Source: Anthocerotibacter panamensis C109
GTDB taxonomy: Bacteria > Cyanobacteriota > Cyanobacteriia > Gloeobacterales > Anthocerotibacteraceae
Length of the DNA stretch: 64,000 nucleotides
Assembly: GCF_018389385.1 (NCBI RefSeq)
Contig: NZ_CP062698.1
Location: forward strand, 124,001 to 188,000
Reading direction: 5' to 3'
The notes under the pieces were generated by a model. It was not told the origin of the DNA. It saw nothing but the letters and a program-made list of their open reading frames with translations, and did no database searches. Below, piece after piece: positions 8,522-17,176 of this stretch (its first letter is position 1; the number at the start of each line of letters is the position of its first letter). The translations under genes and the position numbers were made by a program.

Positions 8522-9910
8522 CTACGGGAGAAGATTTTGATGACCCAAATGCGCCAGGATGAGGCGGTGTATTTCGGTCGCCTGAAGCGTAGGGGTAGTC
8601 AACAGTTGCGTTTGGCGGGAGATCACGAGCGGTCCGGCCTTGGGGTCCTCCGGTAAGCGCCCGTGAGAGCCCCGGACCAGCCCACTATCCAAGGAGATGA
8701 CCTCCAGCAAGGAGTGCAATCCCAGTTTTTTTTTGAGGAGTGTCCAGGCGATTTGGAGTTGCGGGAGCGGCAAAGTAGGGTCCAGAAATAATTCCACTGG
8801 GTCATAGCCCGGTTTGCGGTGGATATCGACGGTGCGAGCGAAGTCCGGGGCACGGCGGTCATCCAACCAATAGTAGTAGGTGAACCAGCTATCGGGCGCG
8901 GCTACGGCTACGAGGTCCCCAGCACGGGGATGGTGGAGATGGTGGCGGGCTTGCCCGTGCCCGTCGAGGACTTCGGCGACCCCCGGCACCCCAGCGACCC
9001 GTTCGCGCACCTGTGCTACGTGCGCTTGGTCCTGCACGTAGATATGTGCCAATTGGTGATCCGCCACGGCAAAAGCGGCACTAGCTCCGGCATCCAACAG
9101 CTCCCGGCCCAACTCTTCGCGCACTTGGAGGTATTTGGCTTCCCTTAGGACTCGATTGAGATGGACCGGACGGATCACCGGCGTAATCCCGTATTCGGAG
9201 AGGACGAGGACGCGGGTGCCCCGGCTTTCGTAGAAGGCGATCAAATCCCCTGCAATTTGGTCGATAGCCCGGAGTTCTGGGCAGATACGGGGATCTTCGG
9301 GGCCAAATCTCTGGAGGGGATAGTCTAAATGCGGCAGATAAACCAGGGTCAAGGTCGGATGAAATTGCTCTTCAACGATTCTGGACGCCTCGGCAATCCA
9401 GGCACTAGAGCGGATCGAAGCGCCCGGTCCCCAAAACTGAAACAGCGGAAACGTTCCCAGTGCTGTCTGGAGGGTGGTGCGCAATTCGGCAGGGTGCGTG
9501 TAGAGGTCCGGGAGTTTGCGCCCGTCGGCGGGGTACATCGGTCGGGGGGTGACGGCGATATCCACGCTGGAATATAGGTTGTACCACCAGAAGAGGTTGG
9601 CACAGGTAAAAGTAGGGTCGTGCGCTCGGGCTATCTCCCAAACTTTGGGGGCTTGGACAAGGCGGTTAGACTGTCGCCAAAACTTGACTTCGCCCTCCTC
9701 TCGAAAGTACCAGCCATTCCCGACAATGCCGTGCTGCGCCGGGGTCACGCCCGTGAGGAAGCTCGCCTGCACAGAGCAGGTCACCGCCGGAAGGATGGGT
9801 TGGACCGGGACTACCCGCCCTTGAGCCGCCCACCGACTGAGTAGCGGGGTATGCGCTCCGAGCAGACCGGGAGTCAACCCGACGATATTCAACACCACCG
9901 TCTTGTCCAT
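8522..9910 (-). CDS. eboF: EboF-like type I phosphodiesterase/nucleotide pyrophosphatase
   Basis: A 462-residue alkaline-phosphatase-superfamily enzyme. The metal-binding nucleophile region is VTCSVQASFLTG near residue 44, followed by QHGIVGNGW; later motifs include HLDYPLQ and SEYGITP, as in the type I phosphodiesterase/nucleotide pyrophosphatase family. It is the last gene of an eboC-D-E-F operon, 4 bp after eboE. In scytonemin-producing cyanobacteria and other bacteria, ebo genes are needed to move a small-molecule precursor to the periplasm. This member would hydrolyse a phosphodiester or phosphate in that unknown pathway. Confidence 0.8.
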   Translation of the reverse strand: MDKTVVLNIVGLTPGLLGAHTPLLSRWAAQGRVVPVQPILPAVTCSVQASFLTGVTPAQHGIVGNGWYFREEGEVKFWRQSNRLVQAPKVWEIARAHDPTFTCANLFWWYNLYSSVDIAVTPRPMYPADGRKLPDLYTHPAELRTTLQTALGTFPLFQFWGPGASIRSSAWIAEASRIVEEQFHPTLTLVYLPHLDYPLQRFGPEDPRICPELRAIDQIAGDLIAFYESRGTRVLVLSEYGITPVIRPVHLNRVLREAKYLQVREELGRELLDAGASAAFAVADHQLAHIYVQDQAHVAQVRERVAGVPGVAEVLDGHGQARHHLHHPRAGDLVAVAAPDSWFTYYYWLDDRRAPDFARTVDIHRKPGYDPVELFLDPTLPLPQLQIAWTLLKKKLGLHSLLEVISLDSGLVRGSHGRLPEDPKAGPLVISRQTQLLTTPTLQATEIHRLILAHLGHQNLLP

Positions 9911-9914
9911 AGGT

Positions 9915-11135
9915 CTAAATCCTCCCGGCGTACAACGTGTCCAGGACCCAGGCGTACTCCCGCACTATCGAGGTCACCAAGTCTGTTTTCAGGGGGGTGG
10001 GCAGGACTTCCCAGGTATAGGTCTCCAGTTCTAAATAGCGGGTGCAAGGAGTCTTTTGTAGCAAGGTGAGTACAGTAGTCAGGTCCGCTTGGGTAGCGCC
10101 GAGGCCCTGATAGTCCGCCATAAAGACCGGGACGTGGAAATGGGTCCGCCATTCCTCTGCCGGGGTGGTGAGCAATTGCGGTAGCGCTCCTTTCAGGTCC
10201 GGGTAGTGGCGTGTGGTGCCGTCGGGGAGTCGTTCTACGACTTGATGGAGGTAGGGGGATTCGGCGAAAGGCATGAGGCGCGTGAGCAGTTGTCTACGCG
10301 CCAGGGGGAGGTCGGGCACTGCTATTTTGAGCGCCGAACTGAGTTGGACTTTGCCTATGCGGATGCCTTCTTTGTGTAGTTGGGCGAAGACCTGCTCTGG
10401 ATCTTCATAGACCACCGCCCAGTGGCAGACGTCATAGCAGACTTGAATATGTTCGCGCAGCCACGTCTCTGCCTGCGTGCTAGAGACACCCCGGTGTTTG
10501 ACCAAGACGCTCCCGGCAACCGGTAGCAGCCAGTCACGAAAAAAGGTGACCAATCCCGCCGTGTTTTCCAAGACCCCGTCCGGTTCTGGCTCTAGGTCCA
10601 GGTGTAGCCACTTGCCCGTGCGCCGCCTGAGATCCACCAACCGCTCTACCGCTAGCGCCAGATTGAGGCACGCTTCGCGCAATGCATATTCCGGTTGGTT
10701 GTGGTACCAGGGCCGATAGGAGAGGGGCACCGTCGAGATCCCCCCGTCCAGCCCTTGGGGCAACAGGTAGGCCAAGATTTGCGCCAGACCCAGTGAATAG
10801 TTCAACCGTGCCTGCGTCGTCCAGTCGGGGGCATAGACCTGCTCTTTGACGGACTGCCGGTGAAATCCTCCATAGGGAAACCCATTGAGCGTGAAGACAT
10901 ACAGGTTCTCCCGGTCCAGCCAGCGGGCAAAAGGCTGGAGGCTATCCCCGGCGAATATTTCCCGCACAGCCCGACCCGAGAGCCGCAGCCCCAACCCGAA
11001 GGAGCGCCCCAGAGCCAACCGTTCGCGGATCTGAGGAATATAGCGCTCTAGGTTGGCGCGCACCTCAGCCCAACTTTCGCCGGGATGGATATTCGTACAG
11101 TAAGTCAGGTGAAAACCATCTTCCGTCAGCATCAT
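9915..11135 (-). CDS. eboE: EboE, TIM-barrel metabolite-traffic protein
   Basis: About 406 residues. Landmarks are the N-terminal FHLTYCTNIHPGESW, the segment LYVFTLNGFPYGGFH, and LHLDLEPEPDG and CYDVCHWAV, which carry candidate metal ligands of a xylose-isomerase-like TIM barrel. These match the EboE family. The frame extends upstream to 11324, but those residues are an antisense-like artefact inside eboD. The ATG at 11135 overlaps the eboD stop by 4 bp (ATGA), indicating translational coupling. The biochemical reaction of EboE is not known; neighbours suggest a sugar-phosphate-like step in ebo metabolite export. Confidence 0.85.
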   Translation of the reverse strand: MMLTEDGFHLTYCTNIHPGESWAEVRANLERYIPQIRERLALGRSFGLGLRLSGRAVREIFAGDSLQPFARWLDRENLYVFTLNGFPYGGFHRQSVKEQVYAPDWTTQARLNYSLGLAQILAYLLPQGLDGGISTVPLSYRPWYHNQPEYALREACLNLALAVERLVDLRRRTGKWLHLDLEPEPDGVLENTAGLVTFFRDWLLPVAGSVLVKHRGVSSTQAETWLREHIQVCYDVCHWAVVYEDPEQVFAQLHKEGIRIGKVQLSSALKIAVPDLPLARRQLLTRLMPFAESPYLHQVVERLPDGTTRHYPDLKGALPQLLTTPAEEWRTHFHVPVFMADYQGLGATQADLTTVLTLLQKTPCTRYLELETYTWEVLPTPLKTDLVTSIVREYAWVLDTLYAGRI

Positions 11136-12298
11136 CCCCTCACGACCAGCGCCGAGGGCGCACTGCGACGCGACAGCAGGGCGATGGCCTCTTGGTAGCG
11201 CAACCAGTCCACCGCATGGACCTCGACGCCCTGCCCGAGTCCTGCCAACAAGGTCAGCGTCAACCGGCCCCCCAGATGCTCCCGAAATTCCTCCAAGCCC
11301 GGAAACAACGCATGGGGGAGGCACTCAGGCCGATAACAGGCCAGCCCCACCCCCTCCAAGACCCCAAGTACGCGCTCCCAATCCGAATACGCGAGCCAAC
11401 CCGCCAAGTAGGAATAGGTCGCATCCAAGGCCATCCCTACGGCTACGGCCTCCCCGTGGCGCAGGCGGTATTGGGTCAGGTGCTCTAGTCGGTGTGCAGC
11501 CCAATGACCGAAATCCAGCGGACGCGAGGAACCCTGCTCGAAGGGGTCGCCGCCGGTGGCAATGTGCTGGAGGTGCAGTTGCGCACAGCGATAGATGAGC
11601 TGTGCCATCGTGTCCGGGTCGCGCTGACGCAGTGCTACGGTGTGCTGGGCGATGAAGTCAAAAAATTCCCGGTCCCGGATCAGGGCCACTTTTACCGCCT
11701 CGGCGATGCCCGAGTGCCAGTCGCGGTCCTCCAGCGTCGTGAGGAAGTTGCGGTCATTGATCACGGCGTAGGGCGGCGCGAACGTTCCTAGAAAGTTCTT
11801 TTTGCCCAAGCCATTGATCCCATTTTTGACCCCGATCCCGGAGTCGTTTTGGGCCAGGACCGTTGTGGGTACCCGAATCAGGCGGACCCCCCGATGGGCA
11901 GTAGCCGCCGCATAGCCCACCAGATCCAGCACCGCACCGCCGCCAATACCCAGGACAAACGAGTGGCGACACAGTCTAGCTCGGTCAATGGCTTCATGAA
12001 TCAGGGTGACGAGCCCTGGGTCATTCTTGGCTTGCTCCCCCCCCGGCACCACCAAAGGCGGCTCGGCTAGAGCCAGGACTCCCGGATAATGGCAAGCATA
12101 GGCCGCGAGCGCGACCGGCAGCCCTGGATGACAGTCCCATACCCCCCGGTCCAAGACAGCCAGGATTTTTTTGGGCTCCCCCGCTTTATCCTGCGCGATG
12201 ACCTGCGCCAACAGGGGATTCGCCCCCGCAAAAAGCCCCGTGGTGAAGTGAACGGTATAACTCAAGGTGACCGGGACGCGTTGATGGATAGGCTGCAT
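11132..12298 (-). CDS. eboD: EboD, 3-dehydroquinate-synthase-like protein
   Basis: A 388-residue member of the dehydroquinate synthase/2-epi-5-epi-valiolone synthase superfamily. GIGGGAVLDLVGYAAATAHRG is the nucleotide-binding and substrate loop, VPTTVLAQNDSGIG and KNGIN follow, and GHWAAHRLE plus RHGEAVAVGM carry the zinc-binding His residues. This is the ebo-associated subfamily, not AroB of the shikimate pathway. The ATG at 12298 is chosen because upstream residues in the frame overlap eboC and look non-coding. It lies 10 bp after eboC and overlaps eboE by 4 bp. Confidence 0.85.
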   Translation of the reverse strand: MQPIHQRVPVTLSYTVHFTTGLFAGANPLLAQVIAQDKAGEPKKILAVLDRGVWDCHPGLPVALAAYACHYPGVLALAEPPLVVPGGEQAKNDPGLVTLIHEAIDRARLCRHSFVLGIGGGAVLDLVGYAAATAHRGVRLIRVPTTVLAQNDSGIGVKNGINGLGKKNFLGTFAPPYAVINDRNFLTTLEDRDWHSGIAEAVKVALIRDREFFDFIAQHTVALRQRDPDTMAQLIYRCAQLHLQHIATGGDPFEQGSSRPLDFGHWAAHRLEHLTQYRLRHGEAVAVGMALDATYSYLAGWLAYSDWERVLGVLEGVGLACYRPECLPHALFPGLEEFREHLGGRLTLTLLAGLGQGVEVHAVDWLRYQEAIALLSRRSAPSALVVRG

Positions 12299-12308
12299 CG
12301 GCAAGACC

Positions 12309-13181
12309 TCAGGTGACAGCAAAACGGCGGGCCAATCCACGGGAGATAGGCAGGAGCAACAGGACGCCCAGCGCATAGACAAGACCGGCAAAACAGGCCG
12401 CAAGAGCAGCATCCAGCACAATTAAGGCCAGGACTCCAGCCCGGACGGCACGGCGGATATAGAACGGTTCAGGCTGTTTGGCAGCTTGGATAAAAGGCGG
12501 TAGCACCAGCCCCGCCAAGAGTCCCAGCATCGGGAGCGTCGGGAGGAGTTGTCCTTGTTGGCTTGTGAGGGCCAGCACTGCCAAGAGCACCAGACCCAAC
12601 AACCCAAGCGCCAGCACGCCCGTCTGCTGCTTCCCGCCATGGACTTCTCCATGGCTGATAGCGGTGATAGCAGCGATATAAGCTAGCGGTACCCAAGCCA
12701 GGAACCACCATCTACCGACCTGCACAGGCACAGCACTCACCCCCAGCAGTAGGTTCAGCCCCCGGCAGGCTCCCATGTTGAGCGGACCCAAGAGCGGATG
12801 ATGTTTCCCAAACCGGTCGTAGCCCAGCGCGAGTAGCGCCAAGACCAGGGCTAGCTGCGCACTCAACCCCGAAGCCAGCCCCGCCGCCCCCACCCCCAAG
12901 GCGAGGAGCCCCGCCCCCAAGAGCGCTGCGCCCATCCGCGAAGCCCTGCCGCTCGGGATAGGCCGCTCCGGGCGCTCTTGGGCATCAAGTCCGGCGTCAC
13001 AGACATCATTCCAGACCATCCCGCCCCCATAGAGACCAACCGTGGCGAGCAACAGCCAGCCCAGTCCTCCCGACCCTCCCGCCACCGCAAACCCCGCCAG
13101 GATATCCGCCAGCGCTGTGACCGTATTGGCGGGCCGGAGTAATTGCAGGTAGGCCGAGAAGCGCAGACCGGCTTCTTTCAT
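12309..13181 (-). CDS. eboC: EboC, UbiA-like prenyltransferase
   Basis: A 290-residue polytopic membrane protein of the UbiA family with about eight hydrophobic segments. The first Asp-rich motif is NDVCDAGLDAQE near residue 58; the second region is weaker (YDRFGKHHPLLG). EboC proteins sit in the inner membrane and are required with the other Ebo proteins for metabolite traffic. It opens the visible operon eboC-D-E-F. EboA and EboB, normally encoded next to it, are not seen upstream. Its start codon overlaps by ATGA with a small possible ORF at 13178-13432. Confidence 0.85.
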   Translation of the reverse strand: MKEAGLRFSAYLQLLRPANTVTALADILAGFAVAGGSGGLGWLLLATVGLYGGGMVWNDVCDAGLDAQERPERPIPSGRASRMGAALLGAGLLALGVGAAGLASGLSAQLALVLALLALGYDRFGKHHPLLGPLNMGACRGLNLLLGVSAVPVQVGRWWFLAWVPLAYIAAITAISHGEVHGGKQQTGVLALGLLGLVLLAVLALTSQQGQLLPTLPMLGLLAGLVLPPFIQAAKQPEPFYIRRAVRAGVLALIVLDAALAACFAGLVYALGVLLLLPISRGLARRFAVT

Positions 13182-13432
13182 GGGTACGTGCTCCAGAGAC
13201 TACAGCAGGTCACATGGCAAGAACAGCGTAGACCGTGAATCGAGAGCGGAGGATTGCCGGATTTGGCAGCGAAGAGGAACAGTTCCACCCAATGATTCCA
13301 CCAAAGGTATAGCCAACCCGTATTCGCCCGGTCAATCAATTCCAGGTGATCACCCCGGTACCTCAGGGGAATCCAGTGCGCCTGTGCGGGTAGAGATACG
13401 AAATTTTGCCCCTCAACGCTTCCCCGTAGCAC
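13178..13432 (-). CDS. Possible small protein upstream of eboC
   Basis: An 84-codon frame ending with an ATGA overlap with eboC, the spacing typical of coupled genes. Its middle reads like coding sequence (RYRGDHLELIDRANTGW), but the Cys-rich C-terminal 25 residues do not. I recognise no family. It occupies the place where eboB would be expected but has no resemblance to TatD-type EboB. The rest of the gap to 13470 should hold the divergent promoters. Confidence 0.3.
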   Translation of the reverse strand: MLRGSVEGQNFVSLPAQAHWIPLRYRGDHLELIDRANTGWLYLWWNHWVELFLFAAKSGNPPLSIHGLRCSCHVTCCSLWSTYP

Positions 13433-13470
13433 TAGGCCCGACTAAATTAGAAGGCACAGGCTGTCTGAGG

Positions 13471-13842
13471 ATGCTCTTGGACTGGGAGAAAGAACTAGAA
13501 GTGTGGTTGCACACGACGGAGCAATGGGAGCGCTCCATCGCAGCAGTGGTTGGCCCTTATCTTGAGGAGATAGCCCGCGCGAATGCCGCTTTAGAGCAGG
13601 TCATGACCGAGATGGTAGACCCCCACTTGGAAGGCTGGCTGGGGGGCTTCGAGCAATGGGGGCAACAGGTGGACCACTACCTCTATGAAGCGATGGGCAC
13701 GATGGAGGGGGAGTTTAACCGCCCGGTAGACTGCCAGGGCTGTCGCTTTTATCACGGTCGCTATTACGAAGGAACTCAGCTCGTCTGTGCCCTGCACCCA
13801 GAAGGCCCCCAGGCTTCCTGCCGCGACTGGGAAGGGAGCTAA
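13471..13842 (+). CDS. Small Cys/His-motif protein, paralog of the next gene
   Basis: About 123 residues: an N-terminal helical part rich in Glu and Trp (residues 1-75) and a C-terminal signature CxxCxFYHGR, then CALHPEGP and CxDW. The four Cys and two His are spaced like a small metal site. The same signature occurs in the gene 3 bp downstream. I recognise it as a small-protein signature common in cyanobacteria without assigned function. The frame is open to 13180, but upstream residues look non-coding; ATG 13471 is my choice although its ribosome site is poor. Confidence 0.65.
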   Translation: MLLDWEKELEVWLHTTEQWERSIAAVVGPYLEEIARANAALEQVMTEMVDPHLEGWLGGFEQWGQQVDHYLYEAMGTMEGEFNRPVDCQGCRFYHGRYYEGTQLVCALHPEGPQASCRDWEGS

Positions 13843-13845
13843 GTG

Positions 13846-14280
13846 ATGTTCCGGCCCCAAATCGTGATCCAACTCGATGCCCACCTGTTGCGTCAAAGCC
13901 TGGACCAACTGCGCACAGAAATGGACCGGGAGCCCCAACGCTACTCCGAAGACCATATCCGCCGTGAACAGGCCCGCTGTGCCCTCAAGGCCATCACTGT
14001 CAAGCGCACATGGTATGGCCCGCCCGCCTGCGAGGACTGCCAATACTTCCATGGACGCTTTGGGATCAACTGTGCGCTCCATCCGTCCGGCCCCCCAGAC
14101 CCCGCGTGCTCGGACTGGAACGGCCCCCCACGTCCGCCTGAAGGTTCTTTTTTTTATGTGGAAGGCGAGGGCTGGACCCTGCAAAACTATCAACCCGGAC
14201 AGGGTTGGACCACGCTACGCACGGCTATTCCCGCCGCTGAAGTGTCTGCATCTTTAGCCCTGGATGAGTTCTACCGCTAG
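13846..14280 (+). CDS. Small Cys/His-motif protein
   Basis: A 144-residue protein with CEDCQYFHGRF, CALHPSGP and CSDW in the middle (residues about 62-92), the same motif as its upstream neighbour, but with a different 60-residue N-terminus and an extra C-terminal 50 residues. Starting 3 bp after the previous stop, it is surely co-transcribed. The pair probably arose by duplication of the motif domain. Function unknown; the conserved Cys and His suggest metal or cofactor binding. Confidence 0.7.
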   Translation: MFRPQIVIQLDAHLLRQSLDQLRTEMDREPQRYSEDHIRREQARCALKAITVKRTWYGPPACEDCQYFHGRFGINCALHPSGPPDPACSDWNGPPRPPEGSFFYVEGEGWTLQNYQPGQGWTTLRTAIPAAEVSASLALDEFYR

Positions 14281-14409
14281 TTGGACGTGCCGATGGGCCG
14301 TATTCAGTATCCTGGACTCGGACTATTTGAGCGCGAGGGTCCTAGCTCATCGGTGGTCCTGACGTCAGAGGAACATTTTTTTAGGTCCGGCTCTGCTGGA
14401 GAGGTTGCT

Positions 14410-16056
14410 ATGACCGTAGCTGTGGAAGTTTCAACTCAGATTGCGGATTATCTAATCCAACAGCTCTACGAATTAGGGGTACGCCACGTTTTTGGGGTGC
14501 CGGGAGACTATGTGCTGGGCTTTTTTAAGGCGGTTGAGCAGAGTCGGCTTCAGATCATCAACACCTGCGACGAACAGGGCGCTGGATTTGCCGCTGATGC
14601 CTATGCTCGCGTCCGGGGGTTAGGAGTAGTCGCTATCACCTATGGAGTCGGGGGCCTCAAAATCGCTAACCCGACTGCCGGAGCTTTTGCCGAGAAGTCG
14701 CCGGTGATCGTCATCAGCGGAGCCCCAAGCATGAGCGAACGGGGTAGCCCCCTCTTGCACCACATGGTCCGCGACTTCGATACCCAACGCAAAGTCTTTG
14801 AACAGCTCACCGTAGCCGTGGCCGCCCTCAACAACCCCGAGACCGCCCTAGCTGAGATTGACCGGGTCTTAGCCATGGCCTTGCGCTACCGCCGCCCGGT
14901 CTACCTGGAGCTACCACGCGATCTGGTAAACGCGCCCGGTCCCACCTATCATCGCCCCCAACGCGAAGAAGAGACGAGCGACCCCGGAGCGCTCCAAGAG
15001 GCTCTGCACGAGGCCGTGGAATGGATCAACCGGGCACAGCAGCCTGTGATCCTGGCGGGAGAAGAACTCCATCGCTTTGGGTTACAGGCGGAATTGTGGC
15101 AGTTGATCGAAAGTACCAATATTCCTGTCGCTGCCACGATCCTCGGCAAATCTGTCTTCCCGGAGACCCACCCACGCTATATGGGTGTCTATGAAGGAGC
15201 GATGGGGATCGAGGCGACCCGCGCCTATGTCGAAGCGAGCGACTGCCTGATCTTATTGGGGGCGCTGCTGACTGACATCAATCTGGGTATCTTCACCGCC
15301 CACTTGGACCCCAACACGTCTATCTACGCCTCTAGCGAGAAGCTGGCGATTCGCCACCATGTCTTTGAGGGCGTGCGGCTACCGGACTTTGTCCGGGGGC
15401 TCATCCAAGCCGATATCACCCGGCAGCGCCCCGGAGTGACCCCCCGCCCGGTGTCCCCTAGTCCTTTTGTGCCGCAAGCGGGGCAGCGCGTCACCGTGCA
15501 ACGGCTGTTTCAGCGGCTCAACGCCTTCTTGACCGACGAGACTATCGTGATCGCGGATCCAGGAGACGCCCTTTTTGGGGGGACCGATCTTTTTATCTGC
15601 GGGCAGACCCGCTTTCTGGCCCCTGCCTACTACGCCTCTATGGGCTTTGCAGTCCCTGCGGCTTTGGGGGCACAGATGGCTGACCCGACGCTGCGACCCC
15701 TGGTATTAGTGGGCGACGGAGCCTTTCAGATGACCGGAATGGAACTCTCGACCATCGCTCGCTATGGACTCAATCCGATAGTCGTCGTCCTCAACAATCG
15801 GGGCTATGGCACCGAACGCCCCATAACAGACGGGTGCTTCAACGATGTCCTGCTCTGGAACTTCCACCGCGTCCCTGAGGTGTTAGGCCGGGGCCGGGGG
15901 TTTGAAATCTGGACGGAGGACGAACTCGACGAAGCCCTACGCCGCGCCTACGGGCATACCCACGAGTTCTGTATCCTCAATGTCCATCTCGAAGTGGGGG
16001 ACTATTCGCAAGCCCTACAGCGGATGACCAAGAGTCTGGCAGAGCGGATGACGTAG
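14410..16056 (+). CDS. Thiamine-diphosphate-dependent 2-keto-acid decarboxylase
   Basis: A 548-residue protein of the pyruvate/indolepyruvate decarboxylase family. HVFGVPGDYVLGFF opens the PYR domain with the conserved Glu in CDEQGAGFAADAYAR. The central domain is at about 190-330. The C-terminal PP domain carries the ThDP signature GDGAFQMTGMELSTIARYGLNPIVVVLNN in which GDG and NN bind the cofactor via magnesium. ATG 14410 follows GGAGAGG at a normal distance; 130 bp upstream of it hold no gene. The substrate (pyruvate, indolepyruvate or another 2-keto acid) cannot be told. Confidence 0.85.
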   Translation: MTVAVEVSTQIADYLIQQLYELGVRHVFGVPGDYVLGFFKAVEQSRLQIINTCDEQGAGFAADAYARVRGLGVVAITYGVGGLKIANPTAGAFAEKSPVIVISGAPSMSERGSPLLHHMVRDFDTQRKVFEQLTVAVAALNNPETALAEIDRVLAMALRYRRPVYLELPRDLVNAPGPTYHRPQREEETSDPGALQEALHEAVEWINRAQQPVILAGEELHRFGLQAELWQLIESTNIPVAATILGKSVFPETHPRYMGVYEGAMGIEATRAYVEASDCLILLGALLTDINLGIFTAHLDPNTSIYASSEKLAIRHHVFEGVRLPDFVRGLIQADITRQRPGVTPRPVSPSPFVPQAGQRVTVQRLFQRLNAFLTDETIVIADPGDALFGGTDLFICGQTRFLAPAYYASMGFAVPAALGAQMADPTLRPLVLVGDGAFQMTGMELSTIARYGLNPIVVVLNNRGYGTERPITDGCFNDVLLWNFHRVPEVLGRGRGFEIWTEDELDEALRRAYGHTHEFCILNVHLEVGDYSQALQRMTKSLAERMT

Positions 16057-16057
16057 T

Positions 16058-16465
16058 TTATGGCTGCGTGCTTTGCTGACCGGTGAGGTCGCGTAGCCAG
16101 TCCTTGAGCCGTTGCAGCAAAGAGGGGGGATGGTCCTCTTGGAGCGCTTGTTTGAGGTGCGCTAGCACACGCGCCTCTTGCTCGGTGACCTGTCCGTCCG
16201 CTGCCAACATCCGTTTGACCGCCCAGATTACCGCTTCGCGCTCCTGTTCGTTGGGATGTACTTTTTGAAACTGATCGACCCAAAGTTTGCTCGTGTCTAC
16301 TGCCGGTTGCAGGCGCAGGTAATCGATCTGCTTGAGTTTTTGCTCTTCAGGGAGGTCTAGACGCTGGAGGAATCCTGTCAACAGCGCTGCCTCGGCGGGG
16401 TGTAATTGACCGTCGGACCACGCCGCAGCAACCAACAAACGAAAAGCGATAAGAGACGTCTGCAC
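16058..16465 (-). CDS. TerB-like protein
   Basis: A 135-residue helical protein with the TerB/DjlA N-terminal-type pattern: LVAAAWSDGQLHPAEAALL at residues 10-28 and MLAADGQVTEQEARVLAHL at about 86-104, each with the acidic x-DG-x(2-4)-E motif thought to bind metal. TerB-like domains occur in tellurite-resistance and stress contexts, but this one is solitary. It ends 2 bp after the convergent decarboxylase and lies downstream of the membrane protein at 16490 on the same strand. Confidence 0.7.
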   Translation of the reverse strand: MQTSLIAFRLLVAAAWSDGQLHPAEAALLTGFLQRLDLPEEQKLKQIDYLRLQPAVDTSKLWVDQFQKVHPNEQEREAVIWAVKRMLAADGQVTEQEARVLAHLKQALQEDHPPSLLQRLKDWLRDLTGQQSTQP

Positions 16466-16489
16466 GGGACCTCCAGAACTTAAACGCAG

Positions 16490-17110
16490 CTAAAGAGTAT
16501 TCTTATTCGGACGAAACCAGACCACGAGCCCGACCCCGAGCAATAGCCCCACACTAGCCAAAATTCGCGTGGGTTCTGTCTGTGGGGTGTTGAAGTAATC
16601 GATGCCGCTCCCTAGGGTGTGGACCACCGCCAGGATAGCCGCCGGGAGGATCAGGCGGTGGAGCTTGTTCCACAAACGACCCAGGGCTCTTACCGCATAG
16701 TCAAAGCTCGTCAGGGCCAAGGGCACCAGCAAAACCAAGCTTACCCCTCCTAAGACCACAGTCGCCTGTAGCCAAGGGTCCAAAAACAGCAAACCATCCC
16801 AGCGCCCGCCCAGACTGTGGTTATAGGCACCCACGCCATGGGTCAGGGCAAAACCAAAGGTCAACAAACCCAGCCAACGGCGTTCTTGGAGGAGTTGGGG
16901 AACCCAAGGAGCAAGCGGACGGCTGATCAAGAGTAGCAGTAGCCCCAATAAAGCCAGTTGGCCCTGTGCTTCATGGAGATGCTGCCCGAGCAGATGGTCT
17001 TCGCGGGTGAAGCCGTCCGCTACAATAAGACCGACCCAAAGAGCAGCCAACAGAATTGAAAACAGAGGCCAGAACCACTTCACCTGACCGGACCACACGG
17101 TGCGTTGCAT
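16490..17110 (-). CDS. Ferric-reductase-like transmembrane protein
   Basis: A 206-residue polytopic protein with about six hydrophobic helices. His residues placed for heme ligation appear in FALTHGVGAYNH, NKLHRLILP and LAVVHTLG, the pattern of the ferric-reductase-like/MsrQ-YedZ membrane cytochrome family. MsrQ normally works with the periplasmic methionine sulfoxide reductase MsrP; no msrP is adjacent, so the partner is unknown. It is divergent from the MscS gene with 66 bp between. Confidence 0.7.
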   Translation of the reverse strand: MQRTVWSGQVKWFWPLFSILLAALWVGLIVADGFTREDHLLGQHLHEAQGQLALLGLLLLLISRPLAPWVPQLLQERRWLGLLTFGFALTHGVGAYNHSLGGRWDGLLFLDPWLQATVVLGGVSLVLLVPLALTSFDYAVRALGRLWNKLHRLILPAAILAVVHTLGSGIDYFNTPQTEPTRILASVGLLLGVGLVVWFRPNKNTL

Positions 17111-17176
17111 CTTAAAATCATAAGCCTTCTTTTTTGAACTGAGGCTGACATTTGTGTTCTTTCACCGCAACTTTTC

